From contig FR879689.1 in the NCBI GenBank assembly GCA_000435055.1, forward strand, positions 81,191 to 88,333: 7,143 nt of DNA, read 5' to 3'. Of the stretch, positions 1 through 5,204 are shown one piece after another. Below the pieces are notes generated by a model. The model ran no database searches, had not been told where the DNA came from, and saw nothing but the letters and a program-made list of their open reading frames with translations. This DNA comes from Clostridium sp. CAG:138 (GTDB lineage: Bacteria > Bacillota > Clostridia > Christensenellales > CAG-138). The position numbers and the translations under genes are program-made. Each line of letters starts with the position of its first letter. Positions within the stretch are counted from its first letter, which is position 1.

Positions 1-128
1 CAGCAGGAAGCTCACCGTCGTTTTCGGCCGTGCCGCCGCACCGGGTACCGTGTTTCATTTCCCGCAAGGGTTGCGGATTCCGAAAAGCAGAGCCGCGCGG
101 GTGATTCTTCCTTATTTTCTCAAATAAT
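1..128 (-). other. 5' leader of a leftward transcript leaving the window
   Basis: This stretch lies downstream of the leftward promoter at 129-157 and reads out of the window. It can form a tight hairpin (CCGCAA at 62-67 with TTGCGG at 71-76, three-base loop) and a smaller GTGC/GCAC hairpin further on. One reading frame opens at an ATG at 58 and stays open to the edge (begins MKHGTRCGG), but its ribosome binding site is weak and its composition is unlike a normal N-terminus, so I do not call it as a gene. The stretch may be a long structured 5' UTR or the start of a non-coding RNA. I could not match it to rnpB, tmRNA, SRP RNA or a riboswitch class I know. Confidence 0.35.
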
Positions 129-157
129 ATTATACATCCCCGAAAAGATACTTGCAA
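129..157 (-). promoter_or_regulatory. sigma-A type promoter, leftward
   Basis: On the minus strand a -35 element TTGCAA (152-157) is followed by a 17-base spacer and a perfect -10 TATAAT (129-134). Transcription would begin near 122 and run out of the left end. The -35 is shared with the rightward promoter because TTGCAA is its own reverse complement. Confidence 0.65.
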
Positions 158-165
158 GCTTTTCG
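141..165. promoter_or_regulatory. inverted repeat over the shared -35, candidate operator
   Basis: CGAAAAG (141-147) and CTTTTCG (159-165) form a perfect 7-base inverted repeat. Between them lies the 8-base palindrome CTTGCAAG (151-158), which contains the -35 hexamer of both divergent promoters. A protein bound here would cover both promoters at once, so this is a plausible operator. The regulator is unknown and the site is inferred from symmetry alone. Confidence 0.4.
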
Positions 166-180
166 AATATATGTTATGCT
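152..180 (+). promoter_or_regulatory. promoter for the AIM24-family gene
   Basis: A -35 TTGCAA (152-157), a 17-base spacer and a -10-like TATGCT (175-180) point right. The start site would be near 187, leaving an untranslated leader of about 90 bases before the ATG at 276. The -10 matches consensus at four of six positions, so this is the weaker of the divergent pair. Confidence 0.5.
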
Positions 181-275
181 TTTATCACAGCAGATTCCGC
201 TTTTTGCGGTACGCTGCCGGAAGCACCGGAAATAAAAGCGTTAAATTAATAAATTAAGCAGAAAGGTCTTTTACC

Positions 276-962
276 ATGAATTATAACATTATCGGCGAAC
301 CCTTCCCTGCAGTTGTCTGCACGCTCAACGCAGATGAAAGCATGATAACCGAACGCGGCAGCATGTGCTGGATGAGCTCGAATATGAAAATGGAAACCAC
401 TTCCAACGGGGGCATCGGCAAAGTTTTCGGCAGGATGTTTTCCGGCGAGGCTATGTTCCAAAATCGCTACACGGCCGTCGGCGGCACGGGCACCATCGCA
501 TTCGCGTCAAGCTTCCCCGGCTCGGTGCGCTGCTTTGACATCACACCCAACAACCCGCTCATCGTTCAAAAGAGCGGCTTCCTTGCAAGCGAAAGCACGG
601 TTGAGCTCTCCGTCCATTTTCAAAAGCGTTTCGGCGCAGGGCTGTTCGGCGGTGAGGGCTTCATAATGCAGAAACTCAGCGGTTTCGGCAAAGCTTTCAT
701 AGAAATTGACGGCCATGCGGTTGAATACGACCTCCGCCCCGGGCAGTCCATCGTTGTAGACACCGGCTATCTTGCCGCAATGAGTGCGAGCTGCACAATG
801 GATATTCAATCCGTCCGCGGAGTCAAAAATGTGCTCTTCGGCGGAGAAGGCTTTTTCAACACCGTTGTGACGGGACCGGGCAAGGTTCTGCTTCAAACCA
901 TGCCCATTAATGCCGTTGCGGGCTCCATTGCGCCGTATATTCCTTCCGGCGGCAAAAACTGA
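276..962 (+). CDS. AIM24 family protein (TIGR00266-like)
   Basis: The 228-residue product looks like the bacterial AIM24/TIGR00266 family, a beta-rich single-domain fold of unknown biochemical role named after a yeast mitochondrial protein. Recognisable stretches are GGIGKVFGRMFSGEAMF (residues 45-61), the PGSVRCFDI segment (81-89), the QKSGFLASE strand (98-106), and two copies of LFGGEGF (123-129 and 187-193) that suggest an internal duplication. The C-terminal half ends in the usual GPGKVLLQTMP (200-210). There is no signal peptide or membrane segment, so it should be cytosolic. Length is normal for the family and nothing looks broken. The start is set by an AAAGG site nine bases before the ATG. 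It is the first gene after the divergent promoter region; a lipoprotein gene follows after 265 bases. Family assignment is firm, function unknown. Confidence 0.88.
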   Translation: MNYNIIGEPFPAVVCTLNADESMITERGSMCWMSSNMKMETTSNGGIGKVFGRMFSGEAMFQNRYTAVGGTGTIAFASSFPGSVRCFDITPNNPLIVQKSGFLASESTVELSVHFQKRFGAGLFGGEGFIMQKLSGFGKAFIEIDGHAVEYDLRPGQSIVVDTGYLAAMSASCTMDIQSVRGVKNVLFGGEGFFNTVVTGPGKVLLQTMPINAVAGSIAPYIPSGGKN

Positions 963-1227
963 CGGGCAGCGTCGGACAGCTCCGTTTGTTTTTTGCGAAA
1001 GGGCAGGAACCTGCCCGGACTTTTGACCGCAAAAGAAAATTGTTCGCCGTTCCGATTCAAAAATTGAATTTGTATTTTAAAATTCGGAATCGGATATTTC
1101 GCAATGCGTTTTCGCATTTTCTTTCCGCTTGGAATAATGCTCCGCATTTTCGGCAAGAATATGATTCGGCAGGCAGCGAATTGCTGCTCGCTCATCTTGC
1201 CGTAAAACGGCATTTTCGGAGGAAAGA
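963..1227 (+). other. hairpin-rich intergenic region / candidate leader RNA
   Basis: No gene is credible here. Read rightward, it can form in order: a weak CGGA/TCCG hairpin followed by TTTGTTTTTT (973-994), GGGCAG/CTGCCC (1001-1016), a nested AT-rich stem-loop (TCCGATTC 1051-1058 with GAATCGGA 1087-1094, enclosing GAATTT 1066-1071 with AAATTC 1080-1085), AATGCG/CGCATT around a TTTT loop (1103-1118) with a T-rich tail, and the switch pair listed separately at 1151-1216. The first two could end the AIM24 transcript; the rest could be the leader of the lipoprotein gene. I found no convincing promoter inside it. Confidence 0.45.
1151..1216 (+). promoter_or_regulatory. candidate anti-terminator/terminator switch before the lipoprotein gene
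   Basis: TCTTGCCG (1195-1202) can pair with CGGCAAGA (1151-1158) over eight bases, with a GCAGC/GCTGC hairpin (1173-1187) inside the loop. Alternatively its last five bases, TGCCG (1198-1202), can pair with CGGCA (1208-1212) across a TAAAA loop, directly followed by TTTTC (1213-1217). The two structures exclude each other, the second resembles a short terminator, and the GGAGG ribosome binding site starts at 1218. This layout is typical of attenuators, but no ligand or known class is recognised and the terminator stem is short. Confidence 0.35.
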
Positions 1228-1731
1228 ATGAATCATTCACGAAAATTTCGAAAGCTTATTGCAGCAGTCCTTTCAGTGCTTTGCATAGTTCTCTGCTGCA
1301 CCGCATGCGGCGGCAACAGCAATAAGCCCACGCCGCGTCCGCAGAACACCGCACCCGCACCCGGCACGACGGAGCTGAACACAACTCCCGCCGCAACGGA
1401 TGCCCGCACGACCGACGGCATGAACACGGCCGAACCCGGCACTGATTCACCCGCAGGAACCGATGCACCCGACAGTGAAAAGCCCACCGAGGACGGCAGC
1501 GGGCAGATTGCCGATTTTCGGGAAGGCAAAGTTGTCAAACCCGAGGACGTTCCGGAAATTCGTTCCGCAGTCGAAAAAGAATATCCCGGTTATACGATTC
1601 AGTCCGTGACCCATGCACTGCTGTCCGACAGGCAGGCCTATAAAGTCACTCTTCAGGGCAGCGGCGACCTTGCGAAGGTTATATACATGCTTGCCGACGG
1701 CACGATAGTTGTTCCCAAAATGCAGGATTGA
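1228..1731 (+). CDS. putative lipoprotein with PepSY-like C-terminal domain
   Basis: The product has 167 residues. A basic N-terminus (residues 1-9) and a hydrophobic stretch (10-23) run into LCCTAC, so Cys27 is the likely lipidated residue; the -3 position is Cys rather than the usual Leu, making the lipobox slightly atypical. Residues 28-95 are a low-complexity Thr/Pro/Ala/Asp-rich linker, as in surface lipoproteins that hold a small domain away from the membrane. Residues from about 96 onward (VPEIRSAVEKEYPGYTIQSV, then a strand-rich tail with YKVTLQG and ADGTIVVPK) resemble a single PepSY-type alpha/beta unit; this resemblance is by eye. Expected location is the outer face of the cytoplasmic membrane. 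A GGAGG site (1218-1222) five bases before the ATG fixes the start. It may share a transcript with the AIM24 gene or be controlled by the structured leader before it. Function is unknown. Confidence 0.72.
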   Translation: MNHSRKFRKLIAAVLSVLCIVLCCTACGGNSNKPTPRPQNTAPAPGTTELNTTPAATDARTTDGMNTAEPGTDSPAGTDAPDSEKPTEDGSGQIADFREGKVVKPEDVPEIRSAVEKEYPGYTIQSVTHALLSDRQAYKVTLQGSGDLAKVIYMLADGTIVVPKMQD

Positions 1732-1863
1732 ACGGCACTGCTGATTCCCGATTGAGCAACGCCCCCCGCTTGCTGCGGGATTCGGCAGGCTGCGGCGGAA
1801 ATACACCGGGCGCAGCGAAAAAAATGTTTTCGGGCAGTTTTGATTGAACAAACTCCGGCTAAA

Positions 1864-1884
1864 GAATATTCAAACGTAATATTC
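1864..1884. repeat. small perfect inverted repeat before the terminator
   Basis: GAATATT (1864-1870) and AATATTC (1878-1884) form a 7-base AT-only stem with a seven-base loop just left of the large terminator. It may be an accessory part of that terminator; no other role is visible. The rest of 1732-1887 shows only a CCCGC/GCGGG hairpin and no gene. Confidence 0.4.
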
Positions 1885-1887
1885 AAA

Positions 1888-1948
1888 AACTCCGAATGCG
1901 TTTGCCGATGCATGTTTTCGGCCTTGCGCGTTCGGAGTTCTTTTTTTT
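1888..1948 (+). terminator. strong intrinsic terminator, probably bidirectional
   Basis: AACTCCGAA (1888-1896) pairs perfectly with TTCGGAGTT (1931-1939), and the stem continues inward with TGCG/CGCG and GCCGA/TCGGC around a loop. A C and then eight T residues (1941-1948) follow, so it ends rightward transcripts from the lipoprotein gene 157 bases upstream. On the minus strand the same stem is followed by GTTTTTGAATATT, so it could also stop leftward transcripts coming through the pseudogene. Confidence 0.85.
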
Positions 1949-1951
1949 GAT

Positions 1952-2306
1952 TCAGTCACTGTTCACTTCTAATTTCGCTTGCCGCTTCAGTCGGTGTTCG
2001 ATGACATGATTCGTCATTTTCGGCGGCATCGCAAACTATACCCGTCAAAGATTCATCGAAACATCTTTTATATCGCAATCGAGAAGCAGGGTACACAGTC
2101 GTTGACGATACGGAAAATTTGTTTGAAAGTTCCTGCCCATATGTAGGTTTATTCTTTATGCTGCAAAGCATCTCAAGCCGTGATTGATCCCCGAGGGCCT
2201 TTATCTGACGAATGAGGCTGCCCATGTCTATCGATACGCTCTCCTGCCGCAGGTTCTTCATCGGTATTCCAAGGTAAATTATAAGCAGCTCCGGCACACT
2301 TCTCAC
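1952..2306 (-). pseudogene. decayed ArsR-type HTH regulator (C-terminal half)
   Basis: Read leftward from 2306, one frame gives IYLGIPMKNL and then IKALGDQSRLEMLCSIKN and KPTYGQELSNKFSVSSTTV, which is the linker and most of the winged helix of an ArsR regulator of the longer kind with an N-terminal DUF5937-like region. Near 2094 the frame breaks. The family then expects SHHM followed by a helix and wing; an overlapping frame from 2098 supplies CTLLLDCDIKDVSMNL, a stop (2045-2047), RV, another stop (2036-2038) where families have Tyr, then FAMPPKMTNHVIEH, ending at 1952. So there is one frameshift with a small deletion and two nonsense codons. The N-terminal part is not readable; a TAA lies just upstream in frame and 2307-2440 holds only scattered fragments. 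It sits downstream of the rplT terminator and has no promoter that I can see. Class assignment is fairly firm, subfamily less so. Confidence 0.7.
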
Positions 2307-2439
2307 TATGCGGCATTAACGTGTCAGCCGCTTCCCTCTTTCGGGAACTTCCTGATTTCTGCCAAAAGCTGTCTCAGCTGATGCTGCTTTCTGCTGCAAG
2401 ACAGCAAATCGGAGCTGAATCTTCGTATTCTGAGGTCAA

Positions 2440-2471
2440 AACGAAAATGCGCGACCCTTGCGAGCCGCGCA
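2440..2471 (-). terminator. intrinsic terminator of the infC-rpmI-rplT operon
   Basis: On the minus strand GCGCGGC (2464-2470) pairs with GTCGCGC (2449-2455) across an eight-base loop, with one G-T pair, extended by an A-T pair (2471/2448). It is followed by ATTTTCGTTTT. It lies about 45 bases past the rplT stop codon, the right place to end the operon. Confidence 0.82.
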
Positions 2472-2517
2472 CGATATTCGTTTCATGAATAATGTTTATG
2501 CCGCCAAACGGATAAAC

Positions 2518-2877
2518 TTATGCATTCAGAGCCTTGTTTGCAACCTGAACGAGCTGGTTGAATGCGTTCATGTCGCTGATTGCGAGGTCGGCGAGAACCT
2601 TGCGGTTCACATCAACACCGGCAACCTTGAGGCCGTGGATGAGGTTGGAATAGTTGGTTCCGCAGATCCTTGCGCCCGCATTGATACGAGCGATCCAAAG
2701 CTTGCGGTACTCCCTCTTTTTGAGCTTACGGCCGACATAGGCATAAGCCATGGACTTCATGACCTGCTGGCTTGCCGCACGATAGAGTTTGCTCTTTGCT
2801 CCGTAGTAGCCCTTGGAGAGTTTAAAAACTTTACGACGCTTTTTAACTGCGTTTACTGCTCTTTTAATCCTTGCCAT
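2518..2877 (-). CDS. rplT: 50S ribosomal protein L20
   Basis: The 119-residue product is a full-length, strongly basic L20. It starts MARIKRAVNAVKKRRKVFKL, followed by the conserved KGYYGAKSKLYRAA (22-35), the YVGRKLKKREYRKLWIARIN core (47-66) and a C-terminal globular part with GLKVAGVDVNRKVLADLA (83-100). L20 binds 23S rRNA early in assembly of the large subunit. In Bacillus subtilis it is also the repressor of its own operon, binding the mRNA leader and promoting premature termination; the leader found here before infC fits that. It is the last gene of the operon, 15 bases after rpmI, with a GGAGG site before the ATG. Length equals the family norm and nothing is unusual. Confidence 0.98.
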   Translation of the reverse strand: MARIKRAVNAVKKRRKVFKLSKGYYGAKSKLYRAASQQVMKSMAYAYVGRKLKKREYRKLWIARINAGARICGTNYSNLIHGLKVAGVDVNRKVLADLAISDMNAFNQLVQVANKALNA

Positions 2878-2892
2878 TGTGAATAATCCTCC

Positions 2893-3093
2893 TTATCTCT
2901 TGTAGGGGATCAGCTTGCTAATCTTGGAAACTTCTTCCTCAGCGATGTAGCCGATCTTGCGAAGGTTGCGGGTGCGCTTCGTAGTTTTCTTGGTAAGGAT
3001 ATGGCTCTTATAAGCCTTGCCCCTTTTGATTTTGCCGCTCTTGGTGAAGCTGAAACGCTTTGCGGCGCCCCTATGGGTCTTAATTTTCGGCAT
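2893..3093 (-). CDS. rpmI: 50S ribosomal protein L35
   Basis: The 66-residue basic protein has the typical L35 sequence: MPKIKTHRGAAKRFSFTKSG at the start, KAYKSHILTKK in the middle (26-36) and the conserved RNLRKIGYI (42-50). L35 is a small structural protein of the large ribosomal subunit. A perfect AGGAGG site lies eight bases before the ATG. It sits between infC (22 bases upstream) and rplT (15 bases downstream), the usual gene order, so the three are co-transcribed. Confidence 0.98.
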   Translation of the reverse strand: MPKIKTHRGAAKRFSFTKSGKIKRGKAYKSHILTKKTTKRTRNLRKIGYIAEEEVSKISKLIPYKR

Positions 3094-3115
3094 GGGAATT
3101 CCTCCTAAAAAATAA

Positions 3116-3640
3116 TCAGTTCTTTGCTGCGGGTTTGGGAGCCAAAATCATTGCCATGTTGCGCCCTTCCTGCTTTGCCGGGCGTTCTATCACGGCATAA
3201 TCCCGAACCATCTCATAGAATGCGTTCATAACATCGAGACCGACGCTGCCGTGGCTTATCTGTCTGCCGCGGAAGCGGATGGAAGCCTTGACCTTATTTC
3301 CGCTCTTCAGGAACTTGACACACGCCTTGGCCTTGACCTCCATGTCGTGCGTATCGATAGTTGAAGAGAGACGGATCTCCTTTGTTTCGACAACGGTTTG
3401 ATTTCTGCGCTGTTCCTTTTCGCGCTTGATCTGCTCAAAACGAGCCTTGCCGTAATCCATGATTTTGCAGACGGGCGGGTTTGCGTTGGGAACTATCTTA
3501 ACAAGATCGAGTTCCTTTTCGTCTGCGATTCTCAACGCATGTTCAATCTTGACAATACCAAGCTGTTCGCCTTTTTCGTCGATGAGTCGAACCTCTTTGT
3601 CACGGATCTCCTCATTGATCAACAATTCCTGAGTTGCTAT
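3116..3640 (-). CDS. infC: translation initiation factor IF-3
   Basis: IF-3 binds the 30S subunit, keeps 50S away and checks the start codon and initiator tRNA. The product, 174 residues from position 3640, shows the N-terminal domain (INEEIRDKEVRLID near residues 8-21, then VPNANPPVCKIMDYGK), the lysine-rich linker (about 70-85) and the C-terminal domain with KEIRLSSTIDTHD and VKASIRFRGRQISHG. I place the start at the ATA codon 3638-3640: it lies eight bases after AAGGTGG (3649-3655), and the residue aligns with the initiator of Bacillus IF-3 (ISKD-LIIN versus IATQELLIN). Infrequent starts (AUU) are known for infC and let IF-3 limit its own translation. The next upstream choices are GTG 3652, GTG 3649 and GTG 3694; the last gives 192 residues but begins inside the attenuator hairpin. 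Gene identity is certain, the start is inferred. Confidence 0.93.
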   Translation of the reverse strand: MATQELLINEEIRDKEVRLIDEKGEQLGIVKIEHALRIADEKELDLVKIVPNANPPVCKIMDYGKARFEQIKREKEQRRNQTVVETKEIRLSSTIDTHDMEVKAKACVKFLKSGNKVKASIRFRGRQISHGSVGLDVMNAFYEMVRDYAVIERPAKQEGRNMAMILAPKPAAKN

Positions 3641-3648
3641 GGGTTTCA

Positions 3649-3655
3649 CCACCTT
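3649..3655 (-). promoter_or_regulatory. ribosome binding site deciding the infC start
   Basis: AAGGTGG on the minus strand lies eight bases before ATA 3640. No comparable site lies before the alternative GTG codons at 3652, 3649 or 3694; the first two overlap the site itself. This supports initiation at ATA. Confidence 0.6.
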
Positions 3656-3672
3656 GAAAGAATTATTCAAAC

Positions 3673-3700
3673 AAAAAACGCGCTGCCTAAGCACCGCGCA
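3673..3700 (-). terminator. attenuator terminator in the infC leader
   Basis: On the minus strand GCGCG and TGC pair with GCA and CGCGT around a TTAG loop, with a single G-G mismatch, followed by six T residues (3673-3678). It ends only 33 bases before the proposed infC start, so it would stop transcription before the coding region unless an alternative structure forms. Confidence 0.78.
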
Positions 3701-3791
3701 CGCACAAATAAAATGTATTTGTTGCCGTTACTCTGCCTGCATAAATACCTGCGGCAAGTGAGAAGCGGGCGGCTTCTGCTTGAACATTAAT

Positions 3792-3819
3792 ATTATACGC
3801 AGTTTTCAGCCGATGTCAA
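3792..3819 (-). promoter_or_regulatory. consensus sigma-A promoter of infC-rpmI-rplT
   Basis: A perfect -35 TTGACA (3814-3819) and a perfect -10 TATAAT (3792-3797), separated by 16 bases, on the minus strand. The start site is expected near 3785. Such a strong promoter suits a ribosomal protein operon controlled afterwards by attenuation. Confidence 0.88.
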
Positions 3820-3858
3820 CACTTTTTTTCGATTTCGGTTAAATATATTTCACACGGT

Positions 3859-4350
3859 TCAAGCAGCAGTCGATGTCGGCTCTGCATCGCCGCAAGCCGA
3901 AATCGGGAGCACGGAGTCCGAATTCGGAATTTGAATGAAGGCAAGCTGAATCGTTTCATCAACAACATAAACCGTCAGCACCTGTTCATCACCAAGATTG
4001 GCAAGCAGAACGTAAACATCCCCTGTTTTGTCAATGTCGGCATCAAATCCGCATTCGCGGGAAACATCCGCAGCGCGGGTCATATCTGTGTCACCGACAA
4101 TTGCGCGAATTGAGGTGTTTTTGGCGAAATTGTGTTTATAAAGCTCATCCGCCTCGATATTGCAGCCGTGTTGGGCGAGGCTGCGCACAATGCCGCCCGA
4201 AAAACTGTTTTTTTCGAGAAAAAACCGCCAGGCAAGTGCAATGATAAGCAGTGCGGCAGCAATAACAAGCAGCGTCCGCGCCGTTTTAGGTTCGATTTTT
4301 TGGTGACCGTCCGGTACATTTCCGGGACTTTTTCTTAAATGGTTCTTCAT
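3859..4350 (-). CDS. hypothetical membrane-anchored protein, small extracytoplasmic domain
   Basis: I do not recognise this protein. Counting from ATG 4350 it has 163 residues: a polar, basic N-terminus (1-25), one transmembrane helix (about 26-41, TLLVIAAALLIIALAW) and an outer domain of about 120 residues with a predicted alpha/beta pattern (GIVRSLAQHGCNIEADELY, later GDVYVLLANLGDEQVLTVYV). A faint likeness to DUF4830 (RxxFLxxxGW...GFD...V.DG) is suggested by HGCNIE, ECGFDADI and the closing strand, but I would not rely on it. The N-in topology is inferred from the charges. TTG 4368 is an alternative start in frame, but a GGAG site follows it rather than preceding it, so ATG is preferred; that GGAG is 12 bases from the ATG, a little far. 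It starts 32 bases after the ecfT stop and is probably the last gene of the ecf operon. No clear terminator follows. Confidence 0.68.
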   Translation of the reverse strand: MKNHLRKSPGNVPDGHQKIEPKTARTLLVIAAALLIIALAWRFFLEKNSFSGGIVRSLAQHGCNIEADELYKHNFAKNTSIRAIVGDTDMTRAADVSRECGFDADIDKTGDVYVLLANLGDEQVLTVYVVDETIQLAFIQIPNSDSVLPISACGDAEPTSTAA

Positions 4351-4382
4351 CCCCGCAAATATCTCCAATCAGTTAAGTTAAA

Positions 4383-5204
4383 TCAGAAGAGTTTTACAGC
4401 GGGCAAAAATCTTTGTGCAAGCGCAACCGCCGCGATAAATGCCGCAAAGATAATGACCGCAGCAAGATCTCCCATATGAAATTTGAGAACGCGCATCCGC
4501 GTCCGCCCTTTGCCTCCGTGATAACAACGGCTTTCCATTGCCATTGCAAGCTCATCGGCACGGCGAAATGAGTTGACAAACAGCGGTATTAAAATCGGCA
4601 GCATTGACTTTGCACGTTTAAAAACATTGCCGCTTTCAAAATCTGCACCGCGTGCAAGCTGCGCCTTTGTGATTTTATCCGCCTCCTCAATAAGCGTCGG
4701 AATAAAGCGCAGCGCAACCGTCATCATCATTGCAAGTTCATGTGCGGGAAACTTGATAATTTTGAGCGGTGAAAGCAGTTTTTCAAGCCCGTCCGTAAGT
4801 GCGATGGGCGTTGTTGTAAGCGTCAGAAGACTCGTGCCGCAAACAAGCGTTGCAAGGCGCAGAACGACAAAAACAGCATTTGTCAGACCGTCCGCATATA
4901 TATGAATGATCCACCAATCAACAATCGTCTTCCCTGTTTTGATAAGAAACAGGTTCATAACAAACATCAGCGGCAGCAGCAGCCGCATGGGCTTAAGAGC
5001 TTTCAGCATATAGTTCGCAGGAACTTTTGCAAGCACCGTTATAAGCACCGTGAACAGAATCACAGGTATAAACATTTCAATTCGTTTAACGATAAACACC
5101 GCAACGATATATGCAATCATCAGCAAAATCTTTGTTCGCGGATCAAGCCTGTGAACGACGGAATTGCCGGGAATGTATTGCCCCAAAGTAATATCTTTAA
5201 GCAT
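4383..5204 (-). CDS. ecfT: ECF transporter transmembrane subunit EcfT
   Basis: EcfT (CbiQ family) is the membrane scaffold that couples ATP hydrolysis by EcfA1/EcfA2 to the substrate-binding S components. The 273-residue protein begins with LGQYIPGNSVVHRLDPRTKI, the standard N-terminus, and has hydrophobic segments near residues 25-41, 44-60, 74-90, 108-128 and 246-264. The two coupling motifs that contact the ATPases are visible: LARGADFESG (183-192) and AMAMESRCYHGG (220-231). The second has Cys where other members have Gly, a variant I believe is common in clostridia. Length fits the family. The ATG overlaps the end of ecfA2 by eight bases, with the ribosome binding site AAAGAGGT inside ecfA2, so translation is coupled. 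No S component is encoded in the window, so this is a shared (group II) module. Confidence 0.95.
   Translation of the reverse strand: MLKDITLGQYIPGNSVVHRLDPRTKILLMIAYIVAVFIVKRIEMFIPVILFTVLITVLAKVPANYMLKALKPMRLLLPLMFVMNLFLIKTGKTIVDWWIIHIYADGLTNAVFVVLRLATLVCGTSLLTLTTTPIALTDGLEKLLSPLKIIKFPAHELAMMMTVALRFIPTLIEEADKITKAQLARGADFESGNVFKRAKSMLPILIPLFVNSFRRADELAMAMESRCYHGGKGRTRMRVLKFHMGDLAAVIIFAAFIAAVALAQRFLPAVKLF

Larger units (their letters stand above)
3641..3785 (-). ncRNA. infC operon leader, L20-type autoregulatory leader
   Basis: The transcript from the promoter at 3792-3819 carries about 145 untranslated bases. It can form AGAAGC/GCTTCT (3772-3777 with 3761-3766), TTGCCG/CGGCAA (3752-3757 with 3722-3727), ACAAATA/TATTTGT (3716-3722 with 3704-3710) and then an intrinsic terminator at 3673-3699. 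In Bacillus subtilis a leader in this position binds L20, made by the last gene of the operon, which favours the terminator. The position, size and terminator match that known system; that L20 binds here, and where, is inference. It may fall in Rfam L20_leader or be a clostridial variant. Confidence 0.7.

Noticed and set aside
986..1231. Rightward 81-codon frame in the first intergenic region
   Set aside because: Composition is unlike a protein (many Phe/Arg/Lys from hairpin sequence), it starts at a TTG-type codon without a ribosome binding site and runs into the lipoprotein start.
893..1240. Leftward 115-codon frame over the first intergenic region
   Set aside because: It has no recognisable domain or promoter, overlaps the end of the AIM24 gene and the start of the lipoprotein gene, and covers base-paired sequence.
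1447..1851. Leftward 134-codon frame opposite the lipoprotein gene
   Set aside because: Shadow of the lipoprotein gene; no ribosome binding site and no family features.
2458..2886. Rightward open frame of 142 codons
   Set aside because: It lies wholly opposite rplT and its terminator; the minus-strand L20 is certain and the rightward product looks like antisense translation.
3638..3694. GTG 3694 as the start of infC
   Set aside because: It gives an N-terminus (MLRQRVFCLNN) not seen in IF-3, lies in the terminator stem and has no ribosome binding site.
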